64,000 nucleotides of DNA from IMG/VR virus record IMGVR_UViG_3300010430_000007, positions 1 through 64,000 of that record; one strand, written 5' to 3'. A program made the position numbers and the translations under genes. Every line of letters begins with the position of its first letter. Within the stretch, counting starts at the first letter, position 1. The DNA comes from a virus. This document shows, in pieces, positions 55,580-63,821 of the stretch. The notes beneath the pieces are model-generated. The model was not told the origin of the DNA. It did not search any database and saw only the letters and a list, made by a program, of their open reading frames with translations.

Positions 55580-55951
55580 TTAATATTCTTTTAAATTTAA
55601 AACATAATAAGCACACACTTTCTTTCCGACAAATCTTTCAATTGGATTTATTAAATCTGATTTTATAGAACATCCTCCTAAGTCAACTTTGTGTTTTATA
55701 TCATCATGTGTTTTTCCCTCATAAATATGAAACATCCATGTCTCATAGAAACAAACCACATAATCTACTCCTTTTACATGAAGTCTAAAGTATTCATCAC
55801 CATGTGGCAATGACATTGGCTCTAGTTTTTCAATATGTTTTAAGATAAACACACTCCACTTAAAGTCTTCTATAAACTTAGGTACAAAAAGCTCCCATAA
55901 AATACTAATTAATAATATCAAAGATGAAATAAATAATACGATTTCAAACAT
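55580..55951 (-). CDS. Membrane-anchored protein, 123 aa
   Basis: MFEIVLFISSLILLISILWEL is an N-terminal anchor; the remaining 100 residues form a soluble domain. ATG behind ATAGGAGG. Confidence 0.6.
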   Translation of the reverse strand: MFEIVLFISSLILLISILWELFVPKFIEDFKWSVFILKHIEKLEPMSLPHGDEYFRLHVKGVDYVVCFYETWMFHIYEGKTHDDIKHKVDLGGCSIKSDLINPIERFVGKKVCAYYVLNLKEY

Positions 55952-56018
55952 AATTTCCTCCTATTTTCTAAAATCAACTTTGTAGTGTTTTCAACGGTTA
56001 CAGCGTTTCAAAAACCAC

Positions 56019-56036
56019 ATGAAACGACGATTTTAT
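56019..56036 (-). repeat. 18-bp junction dyad, copy 49
   Basis: ATAAAA-TCGTCG-TTTCAT, in a 93-bp gap between genes. Confidence 0.68.
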
Positions 56037-56044
56037 CAGTTCTG

Positions 56045-56287
56045 CTAATTCATTCCTCTGAAATCAAAGTCAATTTTATTTTTGAATATATATTCCAACT
56101 CAGAAATCACATATACATCATCAATTTTTTGTGAAATCCATTCATTATCCAAGTCTAAAGTTTCTCTATAGAATAAATCCTTTACTTTGTCATAGTAAAT
56201 ATCTCTTCTGACTCTTCCATCAATATAACATAAAATATCTCCATCTGCAACTTGTCTAAAAACATTAATCAATTTGTTCATTTCCAA
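56045..56287 (-). CDS. Hypothetical protein, 80 aa
   Basis: Begins MEMNKLINVFRQVADGDIL; acidic, alpha/beta. First gene behind the promoter at 56313. Confidence 0.6.
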   Translation of the reverse strand: MEMNKLINVFRQVADGDILCYIDGRVRRDIYYDKVKDLFYRETLDLDNEWISQKIDDVYVISELEYIFKNKIDFDFRGMN

Positions 56288-56312
56288 CTCCTCCTCTTAT
56301 CTTCTTAACTAC

Positions 56313-56340
56313 ATTATATCATTCTATACTCTATTGTCAA
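56313..56340 (-). promoter_or_regulatory. Sigma-A-like promoter
   Basis: TTGACA, 16 nt, TATAAT. Confidence 0.8.
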
Positions 56341-56374
56341 TACCTTTTTGAAAATAATTTAATTTATTTATAGA

Positions 56375-56397
56375 AGAAAAGAGCCGTTTAAGGCTCT
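56375..56397 (-). terminator. Rho-independent terminator
   Basis: AGAGCC-TTAAAC-GGCTCT then TTTCTTC; ends the radical-SAM operon. Confidence 0.75.
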
Positions 56398-56402
56398 ATC
56401 TT

Positions 56403-56816
56403 TTAATGATTATCATTGTCTATAATAATTGTATTCTTGTCATTAAAAACAATATCAATTATTGATTGTTTGTCAGAAATGTATTCGGTAATCATCCCTT
56501 TAGACCCATGGTCAATATATCCTTTTTCATACCATTCATCATCGCATTCTTTTATGATTAATTCAGCTCCAGTATAGTCCATTACAGCCTCTTTTACTAA
56601 GTCCAACATACTATCATTGTCTGAATACTCAGTGACAATGTAGCTTAACTTTTCGAGCGGACTTCTTAATGTTTCATAGCCCCACCCAAACTCTCCAAAG
56701 CTTACTTCAATCTCATCTCTAGAAAACTCTCTCATTCTGTCTGAACCAATGATAGACAAGCTGTGCATTGAACTAGAGTTTGTCTCAAATACATTTCTTC
56801 TAATTTGTTATTTCAT
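56403..56816 (-). pseudogene. ETNSSSMHSL-family gene with stop at codon 3
   Basis: Behind TTAGGAGG the frame reads ATG AAA TAA, then continues QIRRNVFETNSSSMHSLSII and 105 more residues without interruption. The neighbouring paralogue begins MKRQIRFGVFETNSSSMHSL, so the TAA occupies codon 3 of an otherwise intact gene. An in-frame ATG (56768, at MHSL) has no ribosome site and would lose the conserved motif. Either a recent nonsense mutation, read-through, or reinitiation. The family is widespread in phages and uncharacterised. Confidence 0.7.
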
Positions 56817-56824
56817 AATTCCTC

Positions 56825-57163
56825 CTAACCGAAACCGTAGTATCCAAATGCAACAACTTTATCGCCATTTTTAGTAGTATGTCTTTGCTCAAACTCTTCA
56901 TAATCTCCACCAAAATTATTATATGTTGAAAATTCATTGTCTCTTAGTAACTCTTCAATCTCATCATCGTCCAATCCTTTTACATTCTCTCCATCTTTTT
57001 TAATTTTGGAAAGCGCTTCGTCTTTTGTTATTAGTTCATCTCTCCAAGTTAATAACATCTCACCTTTTTTAAATCTTTCAAATTCCTCCTCACTTACAAT
57101 AGTTAAACTATGCATAGAACTACTGTTTGTTTCAAATACTCCAAATCTAATTTGTCTCTTCAT
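56825..57163 (-). CDS. ETNSSSMHSL-motif phage protein, 112 aa
   Basis: Begins MKRQIRFGVFETNSSSMHSL; the ETNSSSxHS head is a hallmark of a widespread, uncharacterised phage family. The rest is acidic and helical, with an aromatic/Gly end (VAFGYYGFG). It overlaps the 3' end of the radical-SAM gene by 17 bp, so the two are translationally coupled and may act together; the Ser/Thr/Asn-rich head is an obvious candidate substrate (inference). Confidence 0.72.
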   Translation of the reverse strand: MKRQIRFGVFETNSSSMHSLTIVSEEEFERFKKGEMLLTWRDELITKDEALSKIKKDGENVKGLDDDEIEELLRDNEFSTYNNFGGDYEEFEQRHTTKNGDKVVAFGYYGFG

Positions 57164-58097
57164 TTCTTTCTCCCTTCACAACCTTAAACATTTCGTCAAC
57201 AGTTTTTAATAATTTATATCTACTATTAGTAGCACAAGAGTTCAGTGAAAATTCTTCTTCTACTAAATCAATATACATAGTGTGTTGTCCATCATCACCC
57301 ATATAAAATTCTTCCCATTTTTCTGTGGTAAACATTCTTCTAACATTTAGTTGTTCAATAGCCATATTATCAAAACTAACCACTTTAAACGATTCTGCTA
57401 TTTTGTGCAAATTATCGTAAATTGACTTTTGATTTAACTTGATTTTATCGTTTTCACTCTTTCTAAATTCAATACCACGTCTTACGTCTTTGTATCCTAA
57501 AATTAGTATTTTAATTCCTCTATTTGATAATTTCATAATATCTTCGTATGAATGAACCCCATTTATAACATGAATTACAAAGTTATTGGTGTTAATATTT
57601 TCTTTTTTACAGTCATTATAAAACTTGATTAATCCGTCACTATCACCATTGTAAGATATTCCAATGCCATTTAACAATCCTCTATCATGAAGTGGATATA
57701 ACTTAGAATAAATAGATTCACTTTCTCCCCACTTGTGAATGTCATAAGCATGGGATTGGTTAATTGTAATATTTGCGATTATACCTCTATTTCTACAGAA
57801 CAATAAAAAATCTTCAAATTGAGGATTTTCAAATACATTGCCTCCTCCTATAGCAAGCTCTGTTCCGGGTCTTAGAGACCATAAGAATTCTTGGTCAAAT
57901 TTTGAATTATCTCCATCTACAGTTGAATTTTCATGGCAGAATGCACATCCCAAATCACATCTGTTGGATATTTTTATGTCAATATTCTCTGGGAACTCTG
58001 CAATAAATTCATCCTCTTCGGTTTCTCTGACTTTCGTGCCGTCATCGTAAATCTTTACGTTGTAGTTGCCATTTTTATACTCGTTTAATAATTTCAT
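57147..58097 (-). CDS. Radical-SAM enzyme, 316 aa
   Basis: The cluster motif ISNRCDLGCAFCHENS (residues about 44-59) has the canonical C-x3-C-x2-C, and LAIGGGNVFENPQF supplies the SAM-binding glycine-rich turn. The C-terminal part lacks obvious extra cluster motifs (single NSCATNS). ATG at 58097 behind AAGGAGGAG. It heads a pair with the ETNSSSMHSL gene that it overlaps. Substrate unknown: peptide or protein modification and nucleotide chemistry are both open. Confidence 0.85.
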   Translation of the reverse strand: MKLLNEYKNGNYNVKIYDDGTKVRETEEDEFIAEFPENIDIKISNRCDLGCAFCHENSTVDGDNSKFDQEFLWSLRPGTELAIGGGNVFENPQFEDFLLFCRNRGIIANITINQSHAYDIHKWGESESIYSKLYPLHDRGLLNGIGISYNGDSDGLIKFYNDCKKENINTNNFVIHVINGVHSYEDIMKLSNRGIKILILGYKDVRRGIEFRKSENDKIKLNQKSIYDNLHKIAESFKVVSFDNMAIEQLNVRRMFTTEKWEEFYMGDDGQHTMYIDLVEEEFSLNSCATNSRYKLLKTVDEMFKVVKGERNEETN

Positions 58098-58122
58098 AAT
58101 ACTCCTCCTTTTAAAATTCACC

Positions 58123-58140
58123 ATGAAACCTATATTTCAT
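58123..58140 (-). repeat. 18-bp junction dyad, copy 50
   Basis: ATGAAA-TATAGG-TTTCAT. Confidence 0.75.
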
Positions 58141-58146
58141 CATAAG

Positions 58147-58857
58147 TTATTCTTCTAGTGTAATATCATCAATCATAGATTCGATAACTTTACTCATAGA
58201 TTTAATCTTTGGTGAGTAAAATCTAGAAACCTGTTCTTCACATCTTCTCTTCTCTTCATTGTTATATAAATTTGCTTCTTCTACTAATTTTTGAGTTAGT
58301 ATATAATAATTTGATAATAGTTCATATATTTCATTGTTTAAAATATGATTCGTGTCTATTTTTGCATCTTTTTCATAATTCAACAATATAGTAAACATTT
58401 CTTGAATCATAATATTAATTGATTCAATCTTCTCTTTGTCATAATGGTTGTCTATTAGCCATTCATGATTTGACAATACATCGAAAAATAAAATACCGTT
58501 ATCATTTCGTATTCTAGATTTTTCTGTCTTATGTCTATATCCCCATCTGTCATCTGGATAATACTCAACACTGCCGTTTGTTAAAAATCTCATACATGAA
58601 TTACATTTACTTCTATAGTCGTCTAATTCATTTGATTTTATTTCAGATAGCCTTTTTTTAACATATTCTTTCAATTCATCATAGGTGTTGTTTGTAAAAG
58701 AATTAAGAACCGATATATTAAAAAATGGTATTAAATAAACAATAAAAACTATTTTATAATCTTCAAATTTGACATTTTTTTCAATACATTTTTTCACTGT
58801 TAAAATCAACATAATTGATGCTATAATATATGAATATAAAATTGAACTAATTAACAT
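58147..58857 (-). CDS. Membrane protein, TelA-linked, 236 aa
   Basis: Two N-terminal hydrophobic helices (ILYSYIIASIMLILTV and YKIVFIVYLIPFFNISVL), then a soluble helical domain of about 190 residues. It overlaps the gene upstream by 11 bp, so the three genes from 60407 form one coupled unit. Unknown function. Confidence 0.65.
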   Translation of the reverse strand: MLISSILYSYIIASIMLILTVKKCIEKNVKFEDYKIVFIVYLIPFFNISVLNSFTNNTYDELKEYVKKRLSEIKSNELDDYRSKCNSCMRFLTNGSVEYYPDDRWGYRHKTEKSRIRNDNGILFFDVLSNHEWLIDNHYDKEKIESINIMIQEMFTILLNYEKDAKIDTNHILNNEIYELLSNYYILTQKLVEEANLYNNEEKRRCEEQVSRFYSPKIKSMSKVIESMIDDITLEE

Positions 58858-59470
58858 AAGTCACCTCTCCCCACTTTAAAAACAACCCTATTTCATGAAA
58901 AGTTTGAAACGGTTTTTGATTAACTGCTTCCTTGTCCTTATAACCAATTTCTTTTATGAAATGAAATTTTCCAGAAAACTGTATTTTTTCTCCTTTTTCT
59001 AGTTGCTTTACAAAATCATCTTGTTTGTCGAACGGTACTCTAATTGCTATAAAATCAATCTTTCCCCATTCATTAAGTCTTTTTACAATTATTGAATAAT
59101 TAAATCTCAACTCAATGATGTCATAAACTTCACCTTCTCCAATGACTGTTATATTCTTATTTTCTAATCTACTACTAAGATTCGAATATTCATTCAAAGA
59201 AGAACTTTTTAAATCAGATTTAAATTTTTTATAGATTTCATCCATTGATTTTATTGTGCCTTCTCCATTTTCAGTGTACGTGAAATTTATACCACTATCT
59301 TTTCTTAGGTCGAGTGGGTCTAAGTTAATAGCTTGTGTACAAACAATAATTAAGAATACTATTAAAATCTCCAATGTCAAATAATCTTTTATACACCAAT
59401 ACCCACTACTATAGTCTTTTGATTTTGTCGTCATATTTAAAAGTTCTTTTAGTCCGATTTTAATTTTCAT
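58847..59470 (-). CDS. Single-span membrane protein, TelA-linked, 207 aa
   Basis: A cytosolic head of about 30 residues, one helix (LEILIVFLIIVCTQAINL), then an external domain that looks like a beta barrel (IEKGEKIQFSGKFHF pattern). ATG behind TTGGAGG. It overlaps the TelA-like gene by 11 bp. Unknown function. Confidence 0.65.
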   Translation of the reverse strand: MKIKIGLKELLNMTTKSKDYSSGYWCIKDYLTLEILIVFLIIVCTQAINLDPLDLRKDSGINFTYTENGEGTIKSMDEIYKKFKSDLKSSSLNEYSNLSSRLENKNITVIGEGEVYDIIELRFNYSIIVKRLNEWGKIDFIAIRVPFDKQDDFVKQLEKGEKIQFSGKFHFIKEIGYKDKEAVNQKPFQTFHEIGLFLKWGEVTYVN

Positions 59471-60407
59471 TGTTTTCCTCCAATAATATTAATTTTAAAG
59501 AGTCAAGTTTTAACTTTTCTATATTGTCTAACTGAGCCTTACCTTGTTTTATAATATTCTTAGCCTCTTGGATTACCGCCACTGCATTTTCATTTCCTTG
59601 TAACATTTCTATTGATTTCATACTTACATCTACTAAATTCTTAGCCCCATCAACTAGTAGTTTATCTCTAAGTTGGTCTAAATAATTTAAGTCGTCAATC
59701 TTCTTTTGATGTTTAGATGTTATGGCCTGTAAGGAAATTTGCTGTTGAATTACTGGTAATACACTATCATAGGCAGAAAACATTTTTCTGTAAATTTGAT
59801 AGTTTGTCTTCTTCATGATATCAGTGTTTTCAATTGCTTGTTCTGCTACAGCTTTTTGCATTTCAAAATCCGAAATTTTTTGTCTTAAAATTGATTGCTT
59901 TTCAATATCTACCATCGTTTGGCCTTCGCTCTTAATCATATCTTTGAGTTGTTCTTTAGCTACGTCAATGTGCGTATTTAAGCCTTCTACTGTGTCCAAA
60001 CAGTCTTTTTTAATTGTATTAAGAACATTATTTACAGTCTCTAGTTCATTCTCCCATTGTTTAATTGTGGCATAGCTAGAACGCATCTCGCTTGCAATAT
60101 TGGTGTACTTGTTAACCAATTGATTTGTTTTTCCAGAAATATTTGCTATAAACTTTTTTATTCCTTTGGCATTTTGATTTAATTTCACGATTTCGTTAGT
60201 GTCAATCTTCTTCATTACTTTTTCTAAATTCTTTACAATATCGTTGTCGCTAGAACTTGATTCAATAATATTCATTACTTGTTCACTTGAATTTCTAACC
60301 GAATCATTTAGTTCTCTTCCAAACTGAACTATGCTCATCGTGTCTCCAGAATTTATTGCAATCTGTAAATCGTTTTTAGTTTTGTCATATAATACTACAG
60401 TGTTCAT
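59460..60407 (-). CDS. TelA/KlaA-like (toxic anion resistance family) protein, 315 aa
   Basis: A long helical protein with the TelA pattern: LQIAINSGDTMSIVQFGREL, then KIDTNEIVKLNQNAKGIKKF (residues about 75-95), and the repeated Gln/Leu heptads that follow. TelA-family proteins are linked to tellurite and phage or colicin resistance and to envelope stress; their mechanism is not settled. Here the gene heads a membrane-protein trio. ATG at 60407 behind AGAGGAGG. Confidence 0.75.
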   Translation of the reverse strand: MNTVVLYDKTKNDLQIAINSGDTMSIVQFGRELNDSVRNSSEQVMNIIESSSSDNDIVKNLEKVMKKIDTNEIVKLNQNAKGIKKFIANISGKTNQLVNKYTNIASEMRSSYATIKQWENELETVNNVLNTIKKDCLDTVEGLNTHIDVAKEQLKDMIKSEGQTMVDIEKQSILRQKISDFEMQKAVAEQAIENTDIMKKTNYQIYRKMFSAYDSVLPVIQQQISLQAITSKHQKKIDDLNYLDQLRDKLLVDGAKNLVDVSMKSIEMLQGNENAVAVIQEAKNIIKQGKAQLDNIEKLKLDSLKLILLEENNEN

Positions 60408-60942
60408 ATGTAATTCCTCCTCTATTTTTCTTAATATTATCATAATATAATAAATTTGTCAAGTAGCTGGTATAAAATAATTTGTGTTCAGTGGTCATTT
60501 TGTCCTGCTGTTATAGAGCTCGTGTTCTACAACCTAGTGATACCAACGTTTTCAGAAGCACTACTTCTTTGGCTGTTATAGTGTGGTGCGAAATTTCTAA
60601 TCGTGTTAAGTGAAATTTGCTCGCTCTCAAATAAATTTCTGTTACGGAAGTCAACAACGTCAGAACTAAATCTGTTACGTGAGACTATTCACAACTTTGA
60701 ATAAGTTTTCAAAATCTCAGTGATGAAAATTAGCTGGTGTTCTATAAGCTAAAAACGTCAGACTTCGAACTGTTACCGAAACCTAGTAATTGCAACGCGT
60801 TGCCCATGGTTATTTTTCGAATCTGTTACCGTGAGCCATATTATCACATCCACCACAATAAATATCAATACTCATAAATATTCATACATATAAACATTTA
60901 CATGTATCTATGAATACAATTTCGACTCATATTGATGATTAT
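60408..60942 (-). other. Repeat-rich non-coding region, candidate origin or large RNA
   Basis: No supported gene in about 480 bp beyond the promoter. The minus strand carries six copies of TAACAG, mostly as CGGTAACAG or CTATAACAG, at plus positions 60508, 60573, 60639, 60672, 60770 and 60823. Steps are 65, 66, 33, 98 and 53 bp, mostly near multiples of 33. Other paired blocks are AACGTCAGA (60656 and 60755) and ACCTAGTRAT (60532 and 60781). Short perfect hairpins include TAGAGC-TCGT-GTTCTA and AGAAG-CACTA-CTTCT. An A+T-rich block with near-palindromic TATGAAT follows at about 60850-60930. Iterons of a replication origin or a large structured RNA are the main options. Confidence 0.5.
60434..60462 (-). 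promoter_or_regulatory. Sigma-A-like promoter of the TelA-like operon
   Basis: TTGACA, 17 nt, TAATAT. Confidence 0.8.
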
Positions 60943-61164
60943 CTAATCGCCTGCATGAAGTAACTCAGACATTTTGCTCATGTGAACTCTAATCTCTTGA
61001 AGCTCCTCAATCCAATCACGTACATTATCATACGTAATCTCTTGATTGTTTCTCATTAGCCTATGCATTTCTGGACTCATATGGTTAACTATCTTTTGGT
61101 TAACCTTAAATATCTCTTGTGTAATCTCTTGTAATTCTTCCTTAGTAAATACTGTAACTTTCAT
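60943..61164 (-). CDS. Helical hypothetical protein, 73 aa
   Basis: Begins MKVTVFTKEELQEITQEIF; helical throughout. It is isolated between two non-coding stretches, so it may be tied to their function. ATG behind TGGAGGGT. Confidence 0.6.
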   Translation of the reverse strand: MKVTVFTKEELQEITQEIFKVNQKIVNHMSPEMHRLMRNNQEITYDNVRDWIEELQEIRVHMSKMSELLHAGD

Positions 61165-61353
61165 CTCATACCCTCCATATCTTTATATTATACTCTCTAA
61201 CAATTCTTACTATCTACTCTAATCAACTACCGCTTTAAACTCGCTACCTTACAACTCAATTTCTAGCCCTATAACACCACTGCGTAATCTATTCTATTAT
61301 TCCGCTTTGGTGTAGTGTTGGCGGTAAAATGGTGATTGTCTTGTGTGACGTGG
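61165..61353 (-). other. Non-coding gap with inverted ACCGC/GCGG elements
   Basis: No gene seen. The minus strand contains ACCGCC ... AGCGG near the methyltransferase stop, a second GCGGTAG farther on, and a TATAAT box (about 61188) without a clear -35. It may be leader or origin-associated DNA. Confidence 0.4.
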
Positions 61354-63720
61354 CTATTTATCAATAACCACAATCACAGTTTTAATTTTTGTATGACTAA
61401 ATTGGTCGTCATTATTATACCATTCAGCACAATTATTATCAATAAACGCTCTGAAATCTTGACTCTCCTTGTCATTTGCAAAAGTCCAATGTGGTGACAT
61501 AATCGCAACAAGTCTACCACCTTCTTCTAGTAATTCATAGGCGTGTAATACATGTTTGATGTCTTGATTTTTGCTAAAAGGCGGATTCATTAAAACCTTA
61601 TTAAACTTAATGTTAGTTTCATACTCTAAGAAGTCACCATTATTTACACTATAACCACTATCTTTTAGATACTCACAAAACTCATATGAATACTCACAAC
61701 AAGTTATGTTTTCTTTGCTTGTAATATACGCTATTTTATCGGCAATATTTCCAAGTCCAGCAGACGGCTCAAGAACGGTGTCGCCATCATTTAAATTTGC
61801 ATAGTCAATCATCTTATCAACTAATGAGTCGGGCGTAAAATGAACGTCACCTTTTTGACTCGATTGCTCAAGTTGCTGTCTTTTTAATTTTCTTTGAGCC
61901 TGTGCTTTTGCTTCTGGGTTATCAATATATTCAAGAATCATTTTATAAATATAAACTAATTCAATCAATTCAGATTTATTATTGATTCCTTTTTGTTGTA
62001 ATTTCTTGATTCTTTTTTTCTGGTCATCATTAAACCACTCTGCGTTTGATGGGCTTACTGTTGGATATTCCAAAGTACCTCTATTATCAGAATACATATA
62101 TCTTTGAGTTAGCTCTCTGAATGATGACACAATGAATAATTTAATCTTTGGGTTATAGTCACCACTGATTAATTTTTCTTTGATGTATATTAACACATTT
62201 TTATCATCTTCAAGCACCTCAATTTTTCGCACCCTTTCCGCTTGTTCTCTCATTCTTTTTGGTGTGTTTGTTAAATAATCACCACTTAAAGCATTGATTT
62301 TTTTATCAAGTGAGGCAATTTGTTTTTCAATTTGGGCAAGTTCTTTTGTGTTATCGTCAACTTTTACTTTTGTTTCTTTTTTCTTTACTTCATCTTGAAT
62401 AATTTCAGAAGATTGAAGAGACTCTACGAAGCCTCTTTTTTCTTCTGTATCTTTAGTGTACCATATTTTATTAACTCTGTGCCATCTAAAACCATTATCT
62501 TTCAACTGCTTTCTAACTTCTTCCGAAGGCTTGCCAGTGAATGAAAGTTCAATACCATTTTTTTCATCGTTGAAATTAACTGTCATTTCTAAATCATTAT
62601 TATCTGATTCAGTTTTTAAGCTTGTTTTAACTGATTCTTTTTTAGTTGACTTTTGAGGCTTCGCAGTTTCCCACGCTTCATATTCTTCTATGATTTCCTC
62701 GTCAATAATATCACATGCAACAATAGCACCTTTTGAAATCCATTGGTTTAATCTTTCAATATCTCCAGTGAATCTATTTGAGCGTGTAGCACTACCAGTT
62801 AACATTTTTGTTAATTTTCCGTTCATTTTGAAAGCTCTATCAAATCCTAGTTCATTGTCTAATTTATAAATGAATCCACTACGACAACCATAGTTAAAAC
62901 TAGATACTAGTTTAAAATATTTAGCATCTTTCATATCTTTAACTTCTAGAAGCTCAACAACCTTTTTAACTGTTGTTTTTTTAGTCTTAATTACTTTTAC
63001 AAGTTTATCATCTTCTTGAGCTTGTAATCCTTCTTTTTCAGTTTTTTCTGTGCCGTCTCCAACAACTGTTTTTGTTGATACAATTTTATTCATCTTGTTA
63101 ATGAATTTTTCAAAACTGTCAATCAATTTTTGTTCATCAAGTGAAGGCTCTGAAGCTTTTCTGACTTGGTTTCCGTTTTCGTCGTGTTCTCCAGTCCATC
63201 TATTGCGTGATTCGTATTTCATTTCATGACAGTTATAGTCCCAAGTTAATGAGCCAAATTTATAAATACCATTGCCTTTTGCTACAACTCCGCCATCTTT
63301 TTCTATATGCCATTTTGTAGTTTTGCCAACTTCTTTCGATGTCATATAAGTAGGGTAAATATCAACTACAACTTTTCCAGCTTCAGCGGATGCATTGATT
63401 TTGTCTATCATATTTTGAGCGTTAGCTTTTTCGCCTTCACTCGCCGCGTGGTTGTCTCTAAGTGCTTCAAGTTTTGAAATCTTTGAAAAGTCTACATTTT
63501 TAGTATTTTCTATAATTTCTTTTCCGCTTTCACTTTTTGACCAAGCGTCAACAACAAGAGTAAACCCATTTTTAGTTGCAATTCCATTCCAGTATGCAGG
63601 TGAGTAATAATCTGTCATTGAGTCACTTTCGTCTGCTCTATATCCGTAAATCTTCCACCCTTGATTTTTTAATGCGTGTGCTATATTTGTTTTTGCTTTT
63701 CTTTCGTCATGATATCCCAT
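61354..63720 (-). CDS. Polyvalent protein with C-terminal adenine DNA methyltransferase, 788 aa
   Basis: A multi-domain protein of the kind injected with or expressed early from phage and plasmid DNA. The N-terminal half is lysine-rich with unassigned domains. Residues about 395-440 (IELSFTGKPSEEVRKQLKDN) form a small domain frequent in polyvalent proteins. A coiled coil follows, and from about 650 an N6-adenine methyltransferase fold with motif I VLEPSAGLGNIADKI and motif IV LMNPPFSKNQ. It may methylate phage DNA against host restriction. ATG behind AAAAGGAGAG. Confidence 0.85.
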   Translation of the reverse strand: MGYHDERKAKTNIAHALKNQGWKIYGYRADESDSMTDYYSPAYWNGIATKNGFTLVVDAWSKSESGKEIIENTKNVDFSKISKLEALRDNHAASEGEKANAQNMIDKINASAEAGKVVVDIYPTYMTSKEVGKTTKWHIEKDGGVVAKGNGIYKFGSLTWDYNCHEMKYESRNRWTGEHDENGNQVRKASEPSLDEQKLIDSFEKFINKMNKIVSTKTVVGDGTEKTEKEGLQAQEDDKLVKVIKTKKTTVKKVVELLEVKDMKDAKYFKLVSSFNYGCRSGFIYKLDNELGFDRAFKMNGKLTKMLTGSATRSNRFTGDIERLNQWISKGAIVACDIIDEEIIEEYEAWETAKPQKSTKKESVKTSLKTESDNNDLEMTVNFNDEKNGIELSFTGKPSEEVRKQLKDNGFRWHRVNKIWYTKDTEEKRGFVESLQSSEIIQDEVKKKETKVKVDDNTKELAQIEKQIASLDKKINALSGDYLTNTPKRMREQAERVRKIEVLEDDKNVLIYIKEKLISGDYNPKIKLFIVSSFRELTQRYMYSDNRGTLEYPTVSPSNAEWFNDDQKKRIKKLQQKGINNKSELIELVYIYKMILEYIDNPEAKAQAQRKLKRQQLEQSSQKGDVHFTPDSLVDKMIDYANLNDGDTVLEPSAGLGNIADKIAYITSKENITCCEYSYEFCEYLKDSGYSVNNGDFLEYETNIKFNKVLMNPPFSKNQDIKHVLHAYELLEEGGRLVAIMSPHWTFANDKESQDFRAFIDNNCAEWYNNDDQFSHTKIKTVIVVIDK

Positions 63721-63745
63721 TTTATTCTCTCCTTTTAATAAACCG

Positions 63746-63763
63746 ATGAAATTCTAATTTCAA
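63746..63763 (-). repeat. 18-bp junction dyad, copy 51
   Basis: TTGAAA-TTAGAA-TTTCAT, in the leader of the methyltransferase gene, downstream of its promoter. Confidence 0.7.
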
Positions 63764-63792
63764 GAGGTTTTATCTCTTCTTTAACTATCTTT

Positions 63793-63821
63793 ATTATACC
63801 ACTTTTAACACTCTGTGTCTA
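63793..63821 (-). promoter_or_regulatory. Promoter of the polyvalent methyltransferase gene
   Basis: TAGACA, 17 nt, TATAAT; overlaps the end of the 50-aa membrane gene. Confidence 0.68.

Noticed and set aside
19903-58140. The dyads as a family of leader peptides (MKxxFHGEL...), since many read ATG AAA NNN NNN TTT CAT and some end at the next start codon
   Set aside because: Eleven of 50 copies have a stop codon within the two variable codons, about the chance rate; one third lack ATG; and substitutions mirror each other between the two arms, which coding would not require.
60508-60830. A CRISPR array in the repeat-rich region
   Set aside because: Repeats are only 7-9 bp, diverged, unevenly spaced and not separated by uniform spacers; no cas gene is near.
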